DNA from: Colivicinus sp022776215
GTDB taxonomy: Bacteria; Bacillota_I; Bacilli_A; Erysipelotrichales; Erysipelotrichaceae
NCBI GenBank assembly: GCA_022776215.1
Contig: JALFIR010000019.1
Span: 1-15,845, forward strand
Direction: 5' to 3'
DNA length: 15,845 bases
In this document: piece after piece, positions 14,230 through 15,845 of the stretch
Numbering within the stretch: the stretch's first letter is position 1
Layout of the letters: every line of letters starts with the position of its first letter
Translations under genes and position numbers: made by a program
The notes under the pieces: generated by a model
The model's input: only the letters and a program-made list of their open reading frames with translations
Told to the model about the DNA's origin: nothing
Database searches by the model: none

Positions 14230-14238
14230 AAAATAAAA

Positions 14239-14296
14239 TACCTCCGAATGAATCGCAGGCGTAAGGTACTCAAAATATTTTTGAAACTCCCTACGC
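14239..14296 (-). promoter_or_regulatory. Riboswitch expression platform hiding the thiT ribosome site
   Basis: On the - strand, TACCT (14268-14264) can pair with AGGTA (14243-14239), which is part of the GGAGGTA ribosome site. Alternatively CCTTACGC (14266-14259) pairs with GCGTAGG (14296-14290) from the aptamer's 3' edge, helped by an inner TCAAAA/TTTTGA stem. The two folds exclude each other. No T-tract terminator is seen, so control is probably on translation: TPP frees TACCT to mask the ribosome site. Confidence 0.6.
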
Positions 14297-14358
14297 TAGC
14301 ATTAACTAGTTCAGGTGATAAGGGTATTTCTCAGCAATTACTTGCACCCCTGTTCACA
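14285..14358 (-). promoter_or_regulatory. TPP riboswitch (THI box) of thiT
   Basis: Reading the - strand, the conserved blocks appear in order: ACAGGGGTGC, GCTGAGA (in 14335-14329), ACCTGA (14316-14311), then TAATGCTAGCGTAGGGA (14304-14288). This is the TPP aptamer consensus, with the CUGAGA pyrimidine-binding and GCG pyrophosphate-binding parts intact. It sits between the thiT promoter and the thiT ribosome site. Confidence 0.95.
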
Positions 14359-14382
14359 AATGATATTATAACCCATTATAAT
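14353..14382 (+). promoter_or_regulatory. thiN promoter, predicted leaderless start
   Basis: TTCACA (14353-14358, five of six consensus bases) and TATAAT (14377-14382) are 18 bp apart. The predicted start, 7 nt after the -10, is the A of the ATG at 14390. There is no Shine-Dalgarno sequence before either possible thiN start. Confidence 0.6.
14365..14370 (-). promoter_or_regulatory. thiT promoter -10
   Basis: TATAAT on the - strand lies about 7 nt before the predicted start of the riboswitch leader near 14358. No good -35 is visible. It lies within the spacer of the divergent thiN promoter, so the two polymerases would compete. Confidence 0.55.
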
Positions 14383-14389
14383 TATGTTG

Positions 14390-14998
14390 ATGAAAAAATG
14401 TTATATAGTGTCTGGCTTTAATCCAATTATTAAAGATAAATATGATGGTTTTTTAGTTGGTGTTGATAAGGGTTGTCTTTATTTAGCTTTAAAAAATATT
14501 GAAATGGATGTTGGAATAGGTGATTTTGATTCAGTTGCTGATGATGAATTAGAAATAATAAAAAAACATTGTGGAAAGTTAGTTAAGTTAAATCCAATTA
14601 AAGATAATACAGATATGGAACATGCTCTAAAGTATGTTGAAGAGCTTGGTTATAAAGAAATAGAAGTATATGGTTGCTTAGGTGGCAGACAAGATCATAA
14701 CTTACTAAATATCAAATTATTGTATTTAAGTAGTTTAAATATTACTTTATTTGATGAAAATAATAAAATGTTTTGTTTAGATGAGGGTGTACATGTTCTT
14801 TATAAAGATGAATATAAGTATTTGTCATTATTTGTTTTTGAAAAAGCTAATGTAAAAGTAGAAGCCTGTTATTATAATTTGGATAATGTTGATTTAGATA
14901 TCAACGATAATTACACAACCAGCAATGAAATTTTAGATAAATTTTGTACATTGACTATTAATAAGGGAAGGGTGCTAATTATTCAAAGTAAGGATTAG
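14390..14998 (+). CDS. thiN: Thiamine diphosphokinase
   Basis: Transfers pyrophosphate from ATP to thiamine, making TPP. Active-site segments are all present: GIGDFDSV (42-49), LNPIKDNTDMEHAL (68-81) and GGRQDHNLLNI (98-108), with the aspartates that bind magnesium and ATP. The C-terminal half is the thiamine-binding beta part, ending TSNEILDK...CTLTINKGRVLII. At 203 residues it is of normal size. It is divergent from thiT, so uptake and activation of thiamine sit together, but it is outside the riboswitch. The ATG at 14390 fits the predicted transcription start; ATG 14384 (two residues more) is the alternative. Neither has a ribosome site. Confidence 0.93.
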   Translation: MKKCYIVSGFNPIIKDKYDGFLVGVDKGCLYLALKNIEMDVGIGDFDSVADDELEIIKKHCGKLVKLNPIKDNTDMEHALKYVEELGYKEIEVYGCLGGRQDHNLLNIKLLYLSSLNITLFDENNKMFCLDEGVHVLYKDEYKYLSLFVFEKANVKVEACYYNLDNVDLDINDNYTTSNEILDKFCTLTINKGRVLIIQSKD

Positions 14999-15005
14999 GT
15001 GTATA

Positions 15006-15575
15006 ATGAATGCTATGAGTTTTAAGGATATAAAAGTAGGAGATAGTGTCTTTGTCCAATCTTATAAACATGATGGAAGTTTGCATCGTACATGGTCAAA
15101 GGCTTATGTGATAGATGTTTTTGATAACTGTGTTGTAGCGGTTACGGATCATACCTGGGTTGTAGAAGCGGATAAGCGTAAATGGCTAACCAAAGAACCA
15201 GCGATTTGTTTTTATTATAATGATGTTTGGTTCAATATAATTTCGATGGTTAGAAAGACAGGTATTTATTATTATTGTAATTTGGCTTCTCCTAGTTTAT
15301 ATGATGGTGAAGCGGTTAAGAATATTGATTATGATTTGGATGTTAAGGTTTTTCCTGATGGATCTTATATGATTCTTGATGAGAATGAATATCATTACCA
15401 TGCTAATAAAATGAGATATTCCGATGATATTAAGAAAATTATCGATAATCAAATGAATAAATTATTGGATATGATTAAGAAGCAAAAAGGTCCATTTAAT
15501 TTTTCTTGTATTAATGACTATATAATGAAATATTTCGAGTTAATTTTTGATGAAGAACAAAGGGAGAAACAGTGA
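15006..15575 (+). CDS. DUF402 nucleoside di/triphosphate phosphatase (Ntdp/YgaC type)
   Basis: Cytosolic DUF402 protein. The best-studied relative, Staphylococcus aureus Ntdp, hydrolyses nucleoside di- and triphosphates with divalent metal. Diagnostic parts are VQSYKHDGSLHRTW (17-30), VVAVTDHTWVVEADKRKWLTKEPAICFYY (43-71), NIISMVRKTGIYYYCNLASP and the acidic strand DYDLDVKVFPDG. The 189 residues are typical. It follows thiN with 7 bp between, AGGTG standing 5 nt before the ATG, and is probably co-transcribed. An ATG at 15015 is a possible later start. It is the last gene before the rRNA promoters. Confidence 0.88.
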   Translation: MNAMSFKDIKVGDSVFVQSYKHDGSLHRTWSKAYVIDVFDNCVVAVTDHTWVVEADKRKWLTKEPAICFYYNDVWFNIISMVRKTGIYYYCNLASPSLYDGEAVKNIDYDLDVKVFPDGSYMILDENEYHYHANKMRYSDDIKKIIDNQMNKLLDMIKKQKGPFNFSCINDYIMKYFELIFDEEQREKQ

Positions 15576-15586
15576 TTTCTCTTTTA
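15561..15586 (+). terminator. Terminator at the end of the DUF402 gene
   Basis: GAGAAA (15564-15569) pairs with TTTCTC (15576-15581), extendable by weak AGG/TTT pairs, around CAGTGA, with TTTT following. The gene's stop codon lies in the loop. It separates the thiN unit from the rRNA promoters. Confidence 0.6.
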
Positions 15587-15655
15587 TATTAAGTATTTGT
15601 AGAAGGAAAGGGAAAATTTCTGCTTTAAGTAAAAAAACAAAAAACAATTTTTCTA

Positions 15656-15691
15656 TTGCATATACCCCCTATCTTTGGTACTATAAGTAGG
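15656..15691 (+). promoter_or_regulatory. rRNA operon promoter P1
   Basis: TTGCAT (15656-15661), a 17-bp spacer and TACTAT (15679-15684) with an extended TGG before it. The predicted start is a G at 15691 within AGGCAC. An A/T-rich tract (15629-15655) upstream could act as an UP element. Confidence 0.65.
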
Positions 15692-15845
15692 CACTTCTTG
15701 AAGACCTAAAGATGTCTAGACAAACATCTAATAAATCTTCAAAAAGTTATTGACATTAATACTTAGATTTGTTAGTATTAATAGGCACCGTTTGAGATAA
15801 ACAAAAAGGTGCAACTTGATCTTTGAAAACTGAATAAGAATTAAT
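15691..15845 (+). other. Pre-rRNA leader with boxA-like element
   Basis: Between P1 and P2 a nested hairpin forms from GAAGA/TCTTC (15700-15704 with 15736-15740) and AGATGT/ACATCT (15710-15715 with 15724-15729). After P2, GCACC/GGTGC (15785-15789 with 15808-15812) pairs. TGATCTTTGAAAACTGAATAA (in 15817-15837) is the boxA-like leader found before 16S genes in Firmicutes. The 16S gene begins beyond the window, so no mature rRNA is present here. Confidence 0.8.
15750..15785 (+). promoter_or_regulatory. rRNA operon promoter P2
   Basis: Perfect TTGACA (15750-15755), a 17-bp spacer and TAGTAT (15773-15778) with an extended TGT. The predicted start is a G at 15785, again in AGGCAC. Tandem promoters of this type precede rRNA operons in Firmicutes. 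Confidence 0.85.

Noticed and set aside
15780..15845. Start of mature 16S rRNA
   Set aside because: Only leader sequence is present; no 16S 5' consensus is reached before the window ends.
1..15845. CRISPR arrays, tRNA genes, insertion sequences
   Set aside because: No regularly spaced repeats, no cloverleaf with a TTCRA arm, and no transposase were seen; the intron end is the only mobile-element sequence.

Overview
The window is AT-rich, gene-dense DNA from a low-GC Gram-positive bacterium. Short ATGA or TAATG overlaps, purine-rich ribosome sites, Firmicutes-type rRNA promoters with the CTTTGAAAACTG pre-16S leader, an ECF-type thiamine transporter and the ybeY-dgkA-cdd-era-recO order all fit a Bacillota member. 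An Erysipelotrichia-like gut bacterium is my guess. UGA is used as stop, so it is not a typical mycoplasma.

Layout. Positions 1-100 hold the 3' end of a group II intron (domain V and part of domain VI). It abuts a three-gene + strand unit: guanine deaminase, a four-helix membrane protein and a C_GCAxxG_C_C redox protein (116-2309). A lone type IV-like prepilin faces it on the - strand (2319-3110). The next 413 bp (3111-3523) look intergenic but carry the most interesting structure in the window: convergent short RNAs sharing a bidirectional terminator, a direct repeat that makes the two RNAs complementary, and a 20-residue amphipathic peptide. This is the architecture of a type I toxin-antitoxin locus of the par/Fst kind, with a peptide I do not recognise. 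A flavodoxin, a MerR regulator and a YitT membrane protein follow; the MerR/YitT intergenic region has a 19-bp-spacer dyad promoter typical of MerR control. A stand-alone Fic enzyme with its own inhibitory motif comes next (5580-6458).

From 6496 to 13153 runs a long + strand cluster: DUF6054-like protein, peroxiredoxin (bcp), yaaA, low-molecular-weight tyrosine phosphatase, ybeY, dgkA, cdd, era, recO, a D,D-carboxypeptidase and a Gfo/Idh/MocA oxidoreductase. It ends at a strong bidirectional terminator shared with the - strand free-methionine-sulfoxide reductase. Peroxide defence (bcp, yaaA, the sulfoxide reductase) and RNA/ribosome maturation (ybeY, era) are the visible themes.

The right end is a thiamine module. 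thiT (- strand) lies under a TPP riboswitch that appears to act on translation, and divergent thiN makes TPP from imported thiamine. thiN is predicted to be leaderless, as is the pilin gene. After thiN comes a DUF402/Ntdp-type nucleotide phosphatase, and then tandem rRNA promoters and the rRNA leader. The 16S gene itself lies beyond the window.
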